Shown here: positions 20,953-21,866 of the stretch, piece by piece
Position numbering within the stretch: the stretch's first letter is position 1
Layout: every line of letters begins with the position of its first letter
Assembly: GCA_028284565.1 (NCBI GenBank)
Contig: JANQRM010000078.1
Span: forward strand, 1 to 21,866
Direction of reading: 5' to 3'
Origin: Anaerolineae bacterium
GTDB taxonomy: Bacteria; Chloroflexota; Anaerolineae; Aggregatilineales; Phototrophicaceae
Length of the DNA: 21,866 nucleotides
Translations under genes and position numbers: made by a program
The notes under the pieces: model-generated
Told to the model about the DNA's origin: nothing
Database searches by the model: none
The model's input: only the letters and a program-made list of their open reading frames with translations

Positions 20953-21866
20953 TTAACGGTCCAATTCCTTCACTGGAATCAACATGCGTTCTCCTTGAAA
21001 GCGGTCAATCGTCCAGCCCTCAATGCCATCCGCTGTCCGAATTTGCCACCAACGAAAATTACTCGCAACTTCAGGACCGCCAATGAGCGTGACCGGCACG
21101 CCGTCGGGTAGTTGGATAACAATCTCATTCTCTGTTCCCGGTCCAGAGCGAACATTGAGTGTATCACCTTCTACAGCAATGGATACATCTTCGCCAATAA
21201 TCAGTGCCATTTGCAGAGTCTGTTCATCGTCAGCGCGTTCGACTGACCAACCAATCGTGCCATCGGGAGCCTCAATCCGCCACCAAGCATAACCATCTTG
21301 CTTACGGGGACCTTCTATTAAAATCACTCGTGAAGTGGGTTCGAGACGTTGCAAAATTTCAAAGTCCAAGCCCGGACCAGAGCGAAGATTAAGTGTATCC
21401 CCACCTGTGGTAAAGACCTCTGCAATTTCACCGGGGAACAAATTGTAGGTACTGAACGAATCAACCACATCTCCACCCAGATCGAGCGTGAGGCTAATCT
21501 CACCTTCCGAACCACCAAACGCATGACTGACCAGAAGGGTATAAGTCCCTGTGTCGGATACGGTATAGCTGGGAATAACCGCATTCAGGCTCACCCCACT
21601 ATCATCATCCGAAATCATTGCGTTACCATCTTGGTCAAGGAGAACAATTAGCGGATCAACATCGGCATCAACAGCCCGTGCAGAAATACGAATCTCTTGT
21701 CCCGCTTCTAGGTTAAACTCAATTTCATAGACTAAACCTTGGGTCATGGATAAGGTTTCATTCTGTAAGGAGCCATCAATCGAGCGTGAATCCGTCTCTT
21801 CTTCGATCAAACGAATCCATTCGGCAAAATCGGCATGGGCGCGCGGGTCGTCTAAAATCAGATAGA
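20953..21866 (-). CDS. Secreted/surface protein with PPC domain and two SH3b domains, 5' end missing
   Basis: The frame stays open to the right edge of the window (an internal TTG at 21810 is not a convincing start), so the N-terminus and any signal peptide are outside. About 304 residues are present. After a short helical part comes a PPC-like beta domain (QEIRISARAVDADVDPLIVL, DSGVS, TGTYTLLVSHAFGG), as found at the ends of secreted peptidases. Two bacterial SH3 (SH3b/SH3_3) domains follow, each with the signature DTLN[LV]RSGPG and ending in a G-W segment (IGWSVER; IEGWTIDR). SH3b domains usually bind cell-wall peptides or glycans. A peptidase or other catalytic domain could lie in the missing part. 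It ends 93 bases before the cNMP-binding gene on the same strand. Confidence 0.85.
   Translation of the reverse strand, partial: YLILDDPRAHADFAEWIRLIEEETDSRSIDGSLQNETLSMTQGLVYEIEFNLEAGQEIRISARAVDADVDPLIVLLDQDGNAMISDDDSGVSLNAVIPSYTVSDTGTYTLLVSHAFGGSEGEISLTLDLGGDVVDSFSTYNLFPGEIAEVFTTGGDTLNLRSGPGLDFEILQRLEPTSRVILIEGPRKQDGYAWWRIEAPDGTIGWSVERADDEQTLQMALIIGEDVSIAVEGDTLNVRSGPGTENEIVIQLPDGVPVTLIGGPEVASNFRWWQIRTADGIEGWTIDRFQGERMLIPVKELDR

Overview
The window looks like a chromosomal stretch from an uncultured or little-studied bacterium, most likely of the phylum Chloroflexota (Anaerolineae-like). This is an inference from gene content: several multi-membrane GT39-type glycosyltransferases, VanW/peptidoglycan-binding, SH3b and laminin-B-type surface proteins, many small lipoproteins, a Nudix-like/APH fusion, and moderate GC. 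No rRNA, tRNA, CRISPR array, transposase or phage gene was seen. Both outermost genes (amt on the left, a PPC-SH3b protein on the right) run off the window.

Layout. 1-1.4 kb: 3' part of an ammonium transporter gene, a terminator, then rpmB (ribosomal protein L28) with its own -10 and terminator. 1.4-6.8 kb: a processive-type GT2 glycosyltransferase, a pore-loop membrane protein, tatC, an MBL-fold hydrolase, and a two-gene unit of a CheY-like receiver plus a small STAS-like protein. 7.0-8.4 kb: a degenerate Nudix domain fused to an APH-type kinase. 8.5-17 kb: an envelope-glycosylation block with three GT39-like integral membrane transferases. The second and third are close paralogues. They are interspersed with a small lipoprotein, a second copy of the STAS-like protein, and a FecR-like plus laminin-B-domain lipoprotein whose stop codon abuts the start of the third transferase. 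17-19.7 kb: a VanW-family protein and a lipoprotein, both on the minus strand. 19.8-20.4 kb: a compact transcription unit of three tiny genes (32-37 codons) with its own promoter, operator-like palindrome, strong ribosome binding sites and terminator. 20.5-21.9 kb: a stand-alone cyclic-nucleotide-binding-domain protein and a secreted or surface PPC/SH3b protein.

How it fits together. Most genes concern the cell envelope: Tat export, sugar transfer at the membrane, lipoproteins, and wall-binding SH3b and VanW modules. Signalling pieces (receiver, two STAS-like proteins, cNMP-binding domain) are scattered between them without cognate kinases or cyclases. Genes are tightly packed, and all four convergent junctions overlap at their stop codons.

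The most novel-looking element is the micro-operon at 19816-20403. Two of its predicted peptides align without gaps over 31 residues, which supports real coding and marks a short, helical, charged/Gln-rich family I cannot name.
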